From Pithys albifrons albifrons (lineage: Eukaryota > Chordata > Aves > Passeriformes > Thamnophilidae), in contig NC_092458.1 of the NCBI RefSeq assembly GCF_047495875.1, positions 794,001 to 858,000 on the forward strand: DNA of 64,000 bases, in the 5' to 3' direction. Positions 38,280 to 50,882 of this stretch are shown here, piece by piece. A program made the position numbers and the translations under genes. A model generated the notes under the pieces. The model saw nothing but the letters and a program-made list of their open reading frames with translations, did no database searches and was not told the origin of the DNA. Numbering within the stretch: the first letter of the stretch is position 1; each line of letters begins with the position of its first letter.

Positions 38280-39493
38280 CTGGATGTGGTAGTTTTGGCT
38301 TTAGTTTTAGCTAGGCCTCAGCTAGGCCTCAGTTTCTGCAGGCCCAAAGAGACTACACAGATTAAAGGGGACAAACATCACCTGACTTAAGCAACCAAAG
38401 AGATATTTCATATCATTTTGAAGTCAAAATAGAGTATAAGAGAAGGTGTGGGTGGTGCTTGTCTCAGTCCCTTGATGGTCGGGTGCTGAGCAGACCTATC
38501 ACCCTTGCTGGGAGTGTTGGGCCTCATTCACCACTTCTCAGCTGTTCCGTTTGGAAAGTACCTTTTTTTGTTGTTGGTTGTCCCCTCTCTTGACAGGTGT
38601 CCTTTGGAGGGAGTTTGTTGGAGTATTTTTTGTGAGTTGATGTGGTAGTTTTAGCCAGGCCTCAAATTAGCAGGCTCAGAGAATCAATGTAGATTAGGAG
38701 AGACAGGTATCACCTGACTTAAGGAGACAAAGAAATATTTCATACCAGATGACTCAAACTTGAGATATAAATACAGGGGTAGGAGGTGTTCACTCAGTTC
38801 CATCCTGGTCGAAGCAGAGGCAAGACACGCAGCTGCTGCCCTGCTGTCTTGGGCCCTGCTGCTGCCATTGCTACTTGCATTTTGGTTTAGTTTCAGGGAA
38901 GTAGAAGCATTTTTTTGTTCTACTGTTTCTTGCTGGGTGTCTTTTGGGGTGTTCATAGATCTAGAGTGACGGAATCTGTTTTCAGTGGGAGGGAGAAAGT
39001 TGTTGAATAGCTAACTTGTGTAAGTGTGTGTTATATTGTAGTTTGCTTTTAATTTTCTCTTTTTTGTATAAACATAAATATAGTTAGTTTAAGTTTAAAT
39101 TTAGTTTGAGGGTTTTTTTTTTCTTTCTCCTTTTTCTCAGCTGGGAAGGGAAGGGAGACGGACTCTGTATTGGGCAGTTGGCATTTTGCCATCTCAGCCC
39201 AAGACAGTTGGGGGGTGAAGGTCTGTGTTGTTTGGGTGGGCGACTTGGTGGTTGTTTTTGTTGTTGGTTTGTTTTTTCTCACATTTGTATATATATGTAG
39301 TATATCATAAACTGTTTTTAATTGTCTCTCTTTTGTATAATATAAGAAGCTTGCTATTTCTGGTTTTGGGGTCTTTTCCCTCCTCTTTGTTGTTTTTTTT
39401 TTTCCCCTCCCTCCTCTTCTCCTGCAGAGGGAGGTGGATTCTCTCTTTCTGTTGGACAGTTGACATTTTGCCAGCTCAGCATGACACACTGGA
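38280..39493 (+). mobile_element. Solo LTR A, interrupted by a nested LTR
   Basis: The outer LTR starts TGTGGTAGTTTTGG at 38285 and ends CAGCATGACACA at 39488. The direct repeat CTGGA at 38280-38284 and 39489-39493 marks its target duplication. Its left part is 38285-38640 and its right part about 39212-39488, roughly 630 bp in all after removing the nested LTR. A TATA-like GAGTATAAG sits at 38432. The pyrimidine-rich 3' region resembles the LTR at 14064-14688. Confidence 0.85.
38636..39211 (+). mobile_element. Solo LTR B, nested within LTR A
   Basis: The inner LTR spans 38641-39206 (566 bp), from TGTGGTAGTTTTAGCC to CAGCCCAAGACA. It is flanked by GTTGA (38636-38640) and GTTGG (39207-39211), a 5-bp duplication with one later mismatch. 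It has a clearer TATA box (GATATAAATA at 38764). Its start is homologous to LTR A, sharing ACCTGACTTAAG and AATATTTCATA-type blocks, but diverged, so these are related subfamilies in the same orientation. The 173-aa minus strand open frame across this region is only the antisense of LTR purine/pyrimidine runs. Confidence 0.82.
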
Positions 39494-41834
39494 CTACAGG
39501 AGTGTTCCCTCCATAAACAATATTCCTGCTGTAGGAAGTGTTTAGCTATGAAATACATTGGGTATTTCACAGCATACTGTGAGTTCTCTCATTCACAGAA
39601 CTACTGTTTCATAGAACCAGTAGAATTAATGGGCAAAGTTACTTTTAAAGAGAGATTCTTCTTACCAGCTTTATCTGTTTTGTCGAGTAGTAAAAAGCCA
39701 AAAAAGAATTCTTCATTACTACAGAAACCTTTAAACCTCAAATGATGAAGAGTACAAATATTAAGACTATGAAAATTCATAACTCAATTGATAGCTGTAT
39801 GTGACTCATTGTGGCATGATATGTGACTCCAGTTACTATCTGCTGCATGAAGTGTGAAATTTTTGGTTGTATATAAAAAGTAGAAGGATGTAACAGCACC
39901 AGTGTCATTAGGGATTTGTACTAAAATCTGCCATAGCTTCAGAACTGGACTGTATTTTCAGAGATCAGACTAAGAGATACATATATCCATGAAGTTAAAA
40001 ATGAAAGTAAAAGTACATCTGTCAAAAGCAATCAGGTATTTGACATATGTCAAAAATTCAATTACACCTGAACTGAAGCAATTACAATTTTCTTTCAACC
40101 ATGGACTCAAGACACTTCTGTGTATGTTTCGATCTAGAAAAAGATTAAGAAACAGGGAAGCTGTCCTAGTCTTAATTTACTTGCCAGTACTTTATCATAG
40201 GGAAACATGAACTTTCTTAGGAGACAAAGGGTAAAGTTTGGTGGGTTTTTTTGTGGCTGGGCACTGAAATGAGGGTCACACTTGTTTACAAGACATATGC
40301 CATTCCTCGTGTAGCTCTTGCATTTTCTTAATATTTGTGTGGTTATTTTCATCTTTTAAAGTGCTGATGTAGAAGAGATTTTGGAACTTTGACTTTGTAG
40401 TATGCCTCCTGTTTTCTGTAACTTTGGAATTAGGTCATTACTGTATTGCAGACCTTTAGGTTTTGGATGCCTGGGTGATCTCACAAGATTTTATCAACAT
40501 AAAGTTGTTATCAGGAAAATAAGGATGATGAGCAATTTTTAAATGTGTGAAATAGTCAAAGGAAGAGGGGATAGATTTACCATCTATCAGATTATTGGAG
40601 GGAAAAAATAGATTTGGAAGAAAAAAGCAAGAGAAACTGCCAGTCTACAGTGAAGTTTAAAACAAGTGTTGGACCATAGGGTAATTAGAAAACTTACAAC
40701 TCTCTTTCCTGATTATTCTTCACTCTTTATTCTTGTCTATTTGGCTTTCCCTCTACCAAGTCATTTTAATATAATACACTCTGACCTCCTCCACACATTC
40801 TGCTCTCTGGCTCATTTTGCAAGGTACTGCCTATTCCTGTTACCCTTTTGCTGATCCCTTGGGTGCTTTGTTAGTTCACTTTTTCCATTCCAATTGCTGA
40901 AATATTCCCTGTCTCTGTAATACATTTCCTTCTCTGACATTTATCTCATGTTGCTCTGTACTGCTCGTTCAACCTCATTCCTTATTGTTCTCTTACCCTG
41001 CCATTTAGATGGGTCCTTCCTAATGTGCTGACTGACTGGGTTTCTGTAAAGGGAACCCAAAAAACCTTCTCTATTTATCCACAGTAAGAGTGTGACCTCG
41101 TGATCTCTGTTATATATTTTTAAAAAAATGTTTTCTCAGAGTTAAAAATATGAAGTGTAATTTTGCTTGTTTTGGTTAACACCAGAGAACTGAATTAGAA
41201 ATATTTTTTCCTCAGTGTGCTTAACCCTTGTAATCACAGTTGTTACTGCATTTCAACAATAAATTAATATGTGTTTCTGTCAAAATAATTGTTTTGATTT
41301 TGGCTGAAACTTCACTGTAGGCTATTAATTAATGAAGGATAATTTTATAAATGGAAAGAAAACTTTATCCTTGGCCTTTTAGACATGCTTCATTTAAAAA
41401 CAAAATAAATCTTATTAAATGAAACAACATATTTAATTAGTGAGCCCTGTTCTCAATCTATTTGTTTTAATCTAAATGGCAAATGTTTAACTTGTATCCA
41501 TCATTTTGTACCAGAAAGAAATCATTCTACATTAAATCTCTTAATTAAATAATCCAGAAAGTCTCTGCCAGAAGTATGCAAAATTGTATTAACAAAAGAT
41601 CCATAAAACAGCAAAGAATTCTTACAAACATGCTTTACCTAATATATTTTATTGTGTGCTTATGGTAGTGATGTTATGATGCCTTTCAGTCAGACTCAAA
41701 TATTCATTCCTTTTTTTTTTTGTGCCATTTCTTTCTTAAAGCAACTTCTAAAGTTGTAACCAGCCATTTGTGAAATTGTTTATTAGCATCTGAGTTGCAT
41801 ATTCATGACTTAACTTTTACAATAAGGGAATTGA
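39494..41834. other. CFAP47 intron, unassigned
   Basis: AT-rich DNA with no recognised feature. Confidence 0.45.
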
Positions 41835-42152
41835 GCAACTCAGGAGGGATCTTATTATTCTGTGTAAGTAGCAGAAGGGAGTTCTGGAAAAAGGATGGAG
41901 GCAGGCTCTTTTCAGGGATCCCCAGTGGCAGGTAAGACAAGAATTTCATCTGAGAGGAGGGATTGCTTTTTTACTGTGAGGGTGACAGGGCACTGGAACA
42001 GGTTGCCCAGAAAAGTTGTGGAATCTCCGTCCTTGGAGATGGTTAAAACCCTTCTTGCACACAGTCCAAGTAGGTGACCCTGCTTGAACAGTGGTGTTGG
42101 ACCAAATGTCTGTCAGAGGTCCCTTCCACTTCAAGTATTCTGTGATTTTGTG
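41835..42152 (+). mobile_element. CR1 LINE 3' end
   Basis: A short sense-strand CR1 tail. The frame at 41895-42077 keeps RDCFFTVRVTGHWNRLPRK and a following ESPSLEM block, the typical ORF2 C-terminus. The 3' UTR runs to TTCCACTTCAAG and ends ATTCTGTGATTTTGTG at 42137-42152, the CR1 terminal repeat. It is heavily 5'-truncated. Confidence 0.9.
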
Positions 42153-42789
42153 AAGCTTGCAGAGGCAAGGGAAAACACAACTGTAACTTTTGGTGTAAGA
42201 ATCCATAATTCATGAGGCAGAGTCCCCTAGAAATGCAATCATTGTGGACCATCTGAGCAAAGAGCCTCTCTTGCATCCCACCTACCTAAATGAACTGTAC
42301 TGAAGGAAGGAAAATGGTAAGGTAAATACTAAAACACAGGATGAGATTAAATTTAATCTTCAGCATTTTGCATGGTTATTTTTTTCCTCAATTACTCACG
42401 CTTTTTGTATATAACTTGAACTAACTTGAAATGCATTAAGTTCCATTTTATTTGTCCCAGAGAAGATGCAAATAGAAGTTTTAGAATAACATATGTGCCC
42501 CAAGAAACTATAACATAGATCAAGTTATATTTTTTAATTAATTTTGCTCTTCATCACTGAGAGGACATGAAAGACTGAGCGACCAATTATTTTCCTGGTG
42601 GATCTCAGATCTGAACAAAAATTTCAGAACTTCACTGATAAGTGGTTCACATCACATGACTAACTGACATTAGTGATACTTGTGCCCCTCAAACATAAAT
42701 CTTGATACAGTTAAATTGGTTTCATACCTTCCTTGAAGATAATGTAAGTCATTAAACTAGGAATGAATACAGTCTTTTGTATAAATACC

Positions 42790-43640
42790 AGAGAACAGCT
42801 CAGTTTGGAAGGGACCTAAAGAGGTCCAAACTGCTGTGGGAAAAGGAGCCTAGGTTGGACTAGATTATCTTGTCCTCTGCTGAGTCATGTCTTAAAAGCC
42901 TCCAGTGACAGGAACTCCACCACGACCCTCAGGAGGTTTTTCCAGTCACTGATTGTTCTCAATGTAAAAAATTTCCTTCATAGGTAAAAAAATGAAACTT
43001 CTCACAGTGCAACTTGGAGCCATTGCCTTGTGTTCTCTCCTTGTGACTCCTTCTGAAGAGACAGGGCCTCCATTCTCTTTGTAGATGCTCTTTAGGTGCT
43101 AGAAATCTGTAATAAAGCCTGCCCTGAACCTTTTCTCCAGAGTGAAAAGACACGCCTCCCTCTGTCTTTCCTCTTTTGCAGGTTATCCAGCCCCTTGAAT
43201 ACCTTTGTGACCCTCCTTTGCATTCACTCCAATCTGTCCACATTTTTTTTTAATTCTTCAAACCAAAAGTGGACACAATACTCTGGGTGCATCCTGACAA
43301 GTGCTGAGTAAAGTGGGATGACCACACCTCTGTCTCAGCCAGCAGTGTCCCTGTGGAGGCAGCCCAGGATCCAATTTACCAGCGGTGCTCTGCAGGCTCA
43401 GGTTCAGCTTGTTGTGCACTGGGACCCCCATGCTCCTCTGAGCAAGGCTACTCCCCAGACACACAGATCCTGGCCTGTGCTGGGCTCTTTTGTTATGATA
43501 CCACATCTCAGGAGCTTGCAAATGTCTGAGCTTCATACAGTTCCTGCTGGCCCATTTTTCCAGCCTGTCCAGCTCTCTGTAATTTGGTTCTCCCTTCTGT
43601 TCACCTCATCAGTTTGGTGTCATCAGCACACATGGTGAAA
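42790..43640 (-). mobile_element. CR1 LINE fragment (longer 3' UTR type)
   Basis: An antisense CR1 copy. It starts near the eroded 3' terminus (CAGTTTGGAAGGGACCTAAA) and runs through the ORF2 tail, with LFRRSHKERTQGNGSKL on the minus strand near 43040-43090. It continues into upstream CR1 sequence with the CACTGGGACCCCCATG and ATCCTGGCC type blocks. The 5' limit is soft and weak similarity may continue to about 43850. It is dead through many indels. Confidence 0.82.
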
Positions 43641-44076
43641 AACTCTGCCTTGTCAGCACTATATGTAACCTTTTCCCTGCCCTGTTTAGCAATGGGAATG
43701 ACTTCCCTGTGCTTACTACTCATGTATAAGAGGAGCCTTTTCTGGCTTTCTGGATATTTTGGGTCAATTTCAGTTCTAGCTAAGCCTGATTGCATTTCAG
43801 GATGCTGTAGTGAGGTTCCTGTAGTCCTTGATGGGTATTTGACCACCTTTCCATAGCTGGTATGCTGCTTTTTTGCCACTAACCAAACCCAAAGTCTAAG
43901 GAAGCCGGAGAGATTTGTTCTGCCTCCTTGTTTTCCCTCTGCAGGAGGTGCACTGTTCTTCATATCACCTGCAATTCACTGAGACAAGTGTCTGTGTCTG
44001 GTGTCGCAAACAAGGACGTCTTTTAGATGAATTCTTGAAATCAGAAACAATACAAAACCTAGTGATCTATCCTGGC

Positions 44077-44232
44077 CACAGAACTTCAGAACCACGGAAC
44101 TTTTTAGGTAGTAAGGCACCTCCTGAGCTCATTTTGTCCATCCAACTCCTCCCTCGCCCAAGCAGAGTCACCTAAAGCTGGTTGTCCAGGACCATGTCCA
44201 GTCAAGTTTTGAATATCTCCACAGATGGAGGC
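44077..44232 (-). mobile_element. CR1 LINE 3' end, very short
   Basis: An antisense CR1 terminal piece, from CACAGAACTTCAGAACCACG through the ACCATGTCCAGTCAAGTTTT block to CCACAGATGGAGGCT. It is about 155 bp, 5'-truncated, and separate from the neighbouring copy at 42790. Confidence 0.75.
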
Positions 44233-47200
44233 TATTGGCTGTTGTATGTTGACTGTCAATTCAGAAAATGTTATTTATATTTACTCACTGAGAATGAATA
44301 ATTATAATACTGATGTAGCAAAAGTAACACAGGCTGCTACTTTCTCAGAGTCTTTTTAATTAGAACACATAACAAGGGATTGTGATCAGCTTTTAAAGAA
44401 AGAAAATAAAATATTCAAACAGCCTCATTGAAAGCACTTAAAGAAAAAAGACACAAACAAAAATGAACCCACCATTAATAAGAGCTGAGGCAGAAATGTT
44501 GTCTGTTCTTTATTAAACTCATGGGATTTAGTAGTGAAATTTTTGGAAGAGTTGCTATAAAAGATCTTGGTTTTCATTTGTGACCCAGGCTTTTATCTCT
44601 TCTAGCAGATGAAAATAAATGAAGAATAACTAGGCCTGACTTTTTTATGTATTTCAGATACTTACTGAAGTCTTTACTATCTAATACCCGTTTTTCTTTT
44701 CTGGATGAGTTCCTTGAGAAAGAATTAGCAATAATTCCCCAGGAGCAGCAGCTGCCTATGAATATGTTGGAGGTTGCCCTTTCCAGATTGTGAAGATAAG
44801 AGTAGAAAACAGACCTGATTATACTGGGTTGACATTTACATGGCCAGTGCTAATTTTAGCAGGGCTGTCTGTGGTTTTAATTTAAATCATTCTGTAGTAA
44901 TTTTATTGGAGATACTATCAAATAAAGCCTCCTAAATGATTCTCCATCAGGCTTCAAAGAAACTTTGTGAGCTCTGCCTCATCCATTTCAATTAGAGGAA
45001 ACTGAACTGAGTGCTGCTTTTCTGGATACAAGAACTGGGAGGCCCTCTGAGATGTTACAGAATTGAGAGCAATGCATCAAGGAGATGGTGCCTTCAATAT
45101 CTAGAAAATCTACCATCAAAGCACCTCACTAATATGGAAAATCCATGGCTTTAAGATAAGTTTTGATGACAGGATGATGATTCTTTGCAGAGATATTGCA
45201 GGATGTTTTGCTCCTTGCCATCACAATTTTATCTCCATGGCACTGCTTAGTATCCTTGCTCTTAACATTTTCCTAAGCTACAGTAGAGGCAAGAAATGCA
45301 TCTTTACCCATCTGCATTTCTTCTAAATAACATCCCAGCTGTTTTTCTTCAATTTTAGTTCTCACAGTGCTATGCTTTCTAGGGCTGACACAGAACTCAA
45401 CTACAGTATAGTGCCCCAAAGAAGTGAGCCAGGAATTTGAAATATACTCATTTTGATTTAATTAAATTCAGTTCTGAGTTCTAGGCTCTGTGCCCAAGGA
45501 ATCTTTTGCAGAATCACTGTTCTCCATCAGCCTTTGGAAAGGCTTGAGGCAAGGCCTAACAAAAGGTTACCTAAAAATAAAAGGAAGAAGGATGCAGATC
45601 TCCACGTGCCTCTCTGTAAGGCAGTTAACTCAAATACTCAAGTTAGAGCCCTTGGTTTGAATTAGATGGCTTCAGTCTTTTAAAGGGTCAGCTGGGCTTG
45701 CTTTGCTGTTTCCTGATGGGTTTCCTAATGGGTTGTAGGACAGTGAAAGACAAGTGAGGTATTATCAAAATCTGGCCCAAAGCTTTTTACTAAACGTGGT
45801 GTATCTCTGTTTGGAGAAGAGCCTTGCAATGGATTTCCTCCAAAGAATTTCTGGGTACTCATTACAGTGTAAATACTTACAAGAAGATAAGGAAATCAGC
45901 CATTGGTATTAGTTTTAGGTGTTTTTGGCAGAGTACTTGAGGTCCCCAGACAAATAGGAGCAACTTCTTTGGTAAGGCTGATTTGTATTAAAGTTGTCCA
46001 CATAGATATTTTCTGTTGTGCCAGCAATTGCTGGTCCACTTTCTCTAAATAGAAAGGAGAAAAAAACCAGCATTGAAACAACATGTGCTTTTTGCAGTTA
46101 GGCCTATTTCCTCTATCTTATTAACTAAACAAAATCATAAGGAAATAAATCTGCATTAACAGTTAATGATCGGTTGGTTAGTTGACAGCTGCAGGCAAGG
46201 CCAGTGATCTAAAAATTACTGTCATTATGAACAGCTTCTACTAAGAAGATTTTTTATTAAAAATGTGAGTACAATCTGTTTCAACAGCAATATTATAAAT
46301 TTTTTCTTTTCATAGTCTTTAATAACCAATTTTCTGTCAGAATGACTAAGAATGCTGTCATTCTGTATTAAAATTTATTTTAAGAAAACAAGGCACTGTG
46401 CCCTGTAATAGACACAATTAAGCTACAGTTCAAGCAATATATGCAATGCATATGCAGTATAACTAAGTGTTAGTTTACAGTCTGTTCTATTTGTCATATG
46501 TTAAAGGAGTTGCAAATGAAACTTAAGGATGTCCTGTAATGGTGTTACAAAGTGCTTACATGCTGTTGTTGGTTACACTATTTTGGTATAAATGTATGTG
46601 GATTCAAGGCCATCTAATTGTAAATATATCCTGAGGAATGCCCTTCTATTTCAAAGATATTATAGGCCTCTGCCTGAACTGCACCAGAGTAAGTTTAAGG
46701 TGGGCAAATCAGGGTAGACAGCTGCCTCTCCTCTCACAGGGGGAGAATAGTGTATCAGTGCTGTAGTATTGCAGCCATGTGTGGGATCAGCTCAGTTGCT
46801 TCTCATACCAGATTAAAAATTAGTTGCTAATTCTTAAGATTTCAGAAAAACCCTTTGACCACATGATTATGTATTTGTATATGTAGTATAGCTTTTAAAT
46901 CTTGGGTGTGAATTTGATAGAAAATACATCAGAGGGAGGTTAAGATCTAAGAAAAATCTTAAATCTTTTTTTTTTAAATATAAAAATGAAGAAATAAAGT
47001 TTATTTTTTCATCTAGGTACTAATGTTTTAATGGACTTGTAAGGAGGATATTTTCAAGCTATTTCATGATACTGGACTTTTCAAGGAATTATTTTAAAGA
47101 CAAATTGCTCATGCCATGAACAAATAGACAAGAATCAAGCAATTAAAAGTGCAAAACAGTTGCTTTATTTCCATTACTACTATATGATAAACTTCTTATA

Positions 47201-48299
47201 TTTACAAATCCAAATATGTTTTGGTAAGAACTTCCCACTGTTTTTAGCATCCATAATAATGTGAGGCAATTTTCTGTATTTCACATTCTGAAGCCTTTTT
47301 AACTGAAAGAAGTAGAATTCCTGCAGAGTTCTTTGATGTTAAATTTTCCCAACTTTCCTGATTTAAAATTGACTTTCCAATCTCCACTTGGTTAATTTAT
47401 TTTAATTGAAGAGTGTTTCTGGCTGAACACAACACTACAGAACCACATCAACTCCAGTGGGGTTATATACTATAGGAAGTACCTTCATGACACAGTACAA
47501 GATAATTATTTATAGAGGTATTCAGTCTGGATAGGGCAATTTATTAACTTAAATATGTTGTTAATTTAACAAAGCTACTTTAAATATTTTTAGTCAAAGT
47601 TGCTGTTTGTGTTGAAAGAATAAATTACAGCAACAATCATAGCAACCAACAGACTGAGGCAGCAATAGAGGTTGTCACGTCTGATAGACTTTATAGTTAC
47701 AGCTAATAAAGGACTGAGGCAGAGGAGTCCTGACTCTTGTTCTGTGTTTTGGAAACTCTTTCAAACACTTCTTTCCTTCCTGCTGTGATTTACTTCTCCT
47801 TTTCTCCTTCTGGCCATTTCTGCCTGACATCATTTTACTTACTCGCCCTATACATCAGCCTTAATTTCCAAAGTTCCAAAGGTGCATCCCCTTTTTTTCT
47901 ATTTTGTTCTTTCCAAGACTGAATTGCAATTTTCCTATTTCCCACTTGCTGCAGCTCTCAGCACTGAGGTCTTCACCCTCAAGGCATTCAGGCTGTCAGA
48001 AGGTGACCATTTGGAGCAATTCCAGTCATTCCCAGGGAATACAATCAAAGGCCTGTATTAGCATGTATGCATTGCAGCAATGTGAAATATTGTCCCAAAA
48101 AAGTATTCAAAGCTTAATGTGGAAGTAGTTGGTCACAGCGAAGAGGATTTTCTGTCGAGAGAATTCAAGCTTAAACAGTAATCCTGAGACATCATTTCCT
48201 GCAAATTTCAAGAATTCTTTTCAAAGCAAGGAGCTTCATAGTTAAAACACTGTATGATTTACTTGTTCTACTTTTTCTATAACTGTATTTCTGAAATAG
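44233..48299. other. CFAP47 intron, unassigned
   Basis: AT-rich DNA up to the candidate exon at 48300. A donor-like GTAAGT at about 46690 and several short open frames could not be tied to any gene. Confidence 0.45.
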
Positions 48300-48377
48300 C
48301 TGGAACACATCCTGAGGTAGATGTTCTGATGCTTGGTAGAGTGGCAAGTCATTGGGAAAAGGCCCTTAAAAATTCAA
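48300..48377 (+). pseudogene. CFAP47: CFAP47 exon candidate with lost donor
   Basis: After a pyrimidine-rich acceptor ending GAAATAG, a phase-1 frame reads GTHPEVDVLMLGRVASHW then EKALKNS. This would bridge the preceding exon (phase 1, ASH domain first strands) and the next exon, which opens (G)FYLSPKEEL. The join 'LKNS-GFYLSPK' fits the usual pattern of these domains. At the expected end (48377) there is no GT, so the donor seems mutated. The call rests on phase and context, not on a clear sequence match. Confidence 0.45.
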
Positions 48378-49013
48378 TATATCAGGCTACCTTCATTACA
48401 GACAACAGAGCTTTAGGGTTTGTGTTGGTTTGCTTTTTTTTTTTAATACAGCAAAGTCAATCAGATGACAGATTATATAGAAAAGGCATGGGGTTTATAG
48501 TAATAATAATAATGTAGATTCTTTTAACTATATTACAATTATATCTTGAATGCAGTGTTGCTCCCAGGTTCAACCCACAGGCACTGAAAAAACATGACTT
48601 AGGCCCTAGAAAATCGTGGGATTGACATCCATATGTTACACATGGTCTCTGAATATTAAATGTGGTCATTCACTTAGCTGTGGGTTTTAGTTTTGATCCT
48701 TCAGAGTTTCTCTGAGTGCCATTTCAAAGTTTTATCAGTAAGTGGAAATCTGGAAGGATACTTCACATAAACTCCTCTATACAGGACATTGAAACAGAAT
48801 GTATCTGGTTACAGGAAGACAGGCCACAAATGCTGCTGTAATATGGGAACAGGCTGTAGCAAGAGCAGGGGAAAATTGAACTTCCAACAGGGAGAACAGT
48901 ACACTATGATAAAATGTTAAACAGTGATTAACAAAGCAAAAGGGGAATAAATATATGAGTAAAGAGATAGAAATAATTTTCAAAACACCATAACAATCTG
49001 TTCCATCTTACAG

Positions 49014-49173
49014 GATTCTATTTATCTCCAAAAGAAGAACTGGCCATCCCTGTGCCATTCGTGCCAGAGAAAATGAAGATGTATGAAGCTGAGGTGTTAG
49101 CTCTAGCAGTGAGGGCAAATGGTGAAAACTGGACTTAGGAGCATTCTGCTGAATCAAATAAAGGCTTAAACAG
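49014..49173 (+). pseudogene. CFAP47: CFAP47 exon with in-frame TAG
   Basis: The acceptor is CCATCTTACAG and the donor is AAACAG followed by GTATTT. The frame (phase 1 in, phase 2 out) reads FYLSPKEELAIPVPFVPEK then MKMYEAEVLALAVRANGENW. This is an ASH-domain core with the 'IPVxFxPxxMxxYxA' motif, matching CFAP47. The TAG at 49136-49138 stops it, and the remaining 11 codons then read on to the donor. The lengths fit: 2 + 52 codons + 2 nt. Confidence 0.82.
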
Positions 49174-49788
49174 GTATTTTATTCTAGCAGGAAAGGAAAA
49201 AGTACTTAAAGATACTCAATCCTATCCTTATTTTCCCCCCTGGCTACTTGTGTGTGACTCCCCAGGGCAATCAAGTGTCTGATTTTGAGAGCAACGGGTG
49301 ACCATTAAAAACTTTTAATGTACCCTGCAAAGTATGCAGGTTCAGGGGAAGAATTCTCTCTCTTTTAATATCTACCTGTTCTCACTTTAAATAAAGGAAA
49401 TGTAAAATACTAGCTGCCAGTGGATATTGAACAAATGAAAGCTCTTAGGTACCTCTGTTTGTTCAGTATATTTGGGCTAATAATTGTTCTCATTTGGATA
49501 CGTTTAGTGCATAAACTGCACAAACTTTGTTTCAGTGTAAACATGACCTGACAGGCCAAATGTTCTCATCCCCTGACAGAGTAATATTCAAATATGCTAG
49601 TGGAAGTAAGTCAGAGCTGATATAATTTATAGCCGATATATTTGGTTGTATTTTATTTCATATTTTTCTCAGATGCAGAATACAATAAAAGAGAGTCTAA
49701 CCTTTCCAATAACTCATAGGTCTAGATTGCTTTGGAAAAAGAATTCTCAGCAGTCTATCATAATGATGCTCTTCATTTATTTTCCTAG
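49174..49788. other. CFAP47 intron
   Basis: A short intron between two decayed exons, with no repeat recognised. Confidence 0.6.
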
Positions 49789-49879
49789 GAATGTTTCTCT
49801 AGCAGAAAATGGGGGAATTCAGGGAATGTTCTGGAGGTATCCATTTTGTGAATACCTGAAGCACCACAGCAGAAATCAG
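49789..49879 (+). pseudogene. CFAP47: CFAP47 exon with 1-bp deletion
   Basis: The acceptor TTTTCCTAG and donor CAG followed by GTAGGT are both good, and the incoming phase 2 joins the exon at 49014-49173. It reads NVSLAENGGIQGMFWRYPFC, then one base is missing near 49850. In the shifted frame it continues IPEAPQQKS. Together this matches the 'I-x-WxYPIxGIPEAP' landmark of the CFAP47 C-terminus. With the missing base restored the exon would be 92 nt, which fits both phases. Confidence 0.83.
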
Positions 49880-50882
49880 GTAGGTAATGGTTGAAAAAAA
49901 CCTGAATAATACTTTTCAGAAAAATAGGTAGTCATTTATGTTCTCAATTGCTTGATGACAAGAATTTGGAACAGTACTTTGTTACATCTTAAGATAAAAT
50001 CGTATATTAAGAATAAAATTTCCTCTTGCCACTTACAAATCTAGAGCTATTAATTTGTTCTTATTGTGGATAAAAGGAGCAGGGTGAAGCTGCAAACCTT
50101 AAGGCCTGTGCCCTTTACTGTTCCTGTTGCTGCTCAGTTTGAGAACTGAAGGTAAGTCTAACCAAGGGGTAGATTTCTGCTTGTACACCCAGAACATCCT
50201 TCTGGAGAGTTTACAGGTTACAAAATATTGGAGTATATGCTCACTGTTTCTCTCAGGCTTGAATTTCATTTGTTAATTGAAAGCAGAATATTGAGTTGTG
50301 TGAATGGCAGTAAGATTTTGCCTTGCTTCTGAGGAGTAAAATTGCATTAAAAGATGACTGACAATCGTAGGGGGTTTTTGTTGCTTATTTTGGGGATCCC
50401 TGAATTGTGAAACACAAAATTGTGAACAGCTTTTTAAATCTGATGAAGCTGAAAGTGCAGATGAGGGACAATTTTATACCAACTTGTCCTCTCAAGTTGC
50501 CTTTTGATGAGTGGATAAGAGAATATAATAGCTTTCTACACTAAATATATAAAGGTACAGGAACAATTTTTGAAAAAAACATACATGTTTGTACTGTCAT
50601 TAATTTATATTGCTTAAGGACTCTACTTGTAGACAAATGGCAATGCTATGGTATTAATTAGAGCTTTCATCTTTTTAATTTCCACTTTAATACCTTAAGG
50701 AATGAAACAGAATATTATCATGTAATCAACTGTTGCCCAAAATGATGGCTTTAATGAGTCTCATTAGCATTAGAACTATGTATATTGATGTGAATGTTGG
50801 TTGTGTTATTTAAAGCTGTTATCTAATTCACTGGCACTCAGGGATAAATCTCCCTTTTATTGGCTGTTGTTTTCATTCAAGT
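49880..50882. other. CFAP47 intron
   Basis: AT-rich intronic DNA with no recognised repeat. A good donor-like GTAAGT at about 50152 is unexplained. Confidence 0.5.

Noticed and set aside
38285..39488. Single LTR with an internal tandem duplication
   Set aside because: A complete TG...CA unit (38641-39206) with its own near-perfect 5-bp duplication explains the structure better as a nested insertion.
39049..39570. 173-codon minus strand open frame, the longest in the window
   Set aside because: It is the antisense of the nested LTRs' pyrimidine runs, with lysine/threonine-rich low-complexity content. It crosses LTR boundaries, so it is not a gene.
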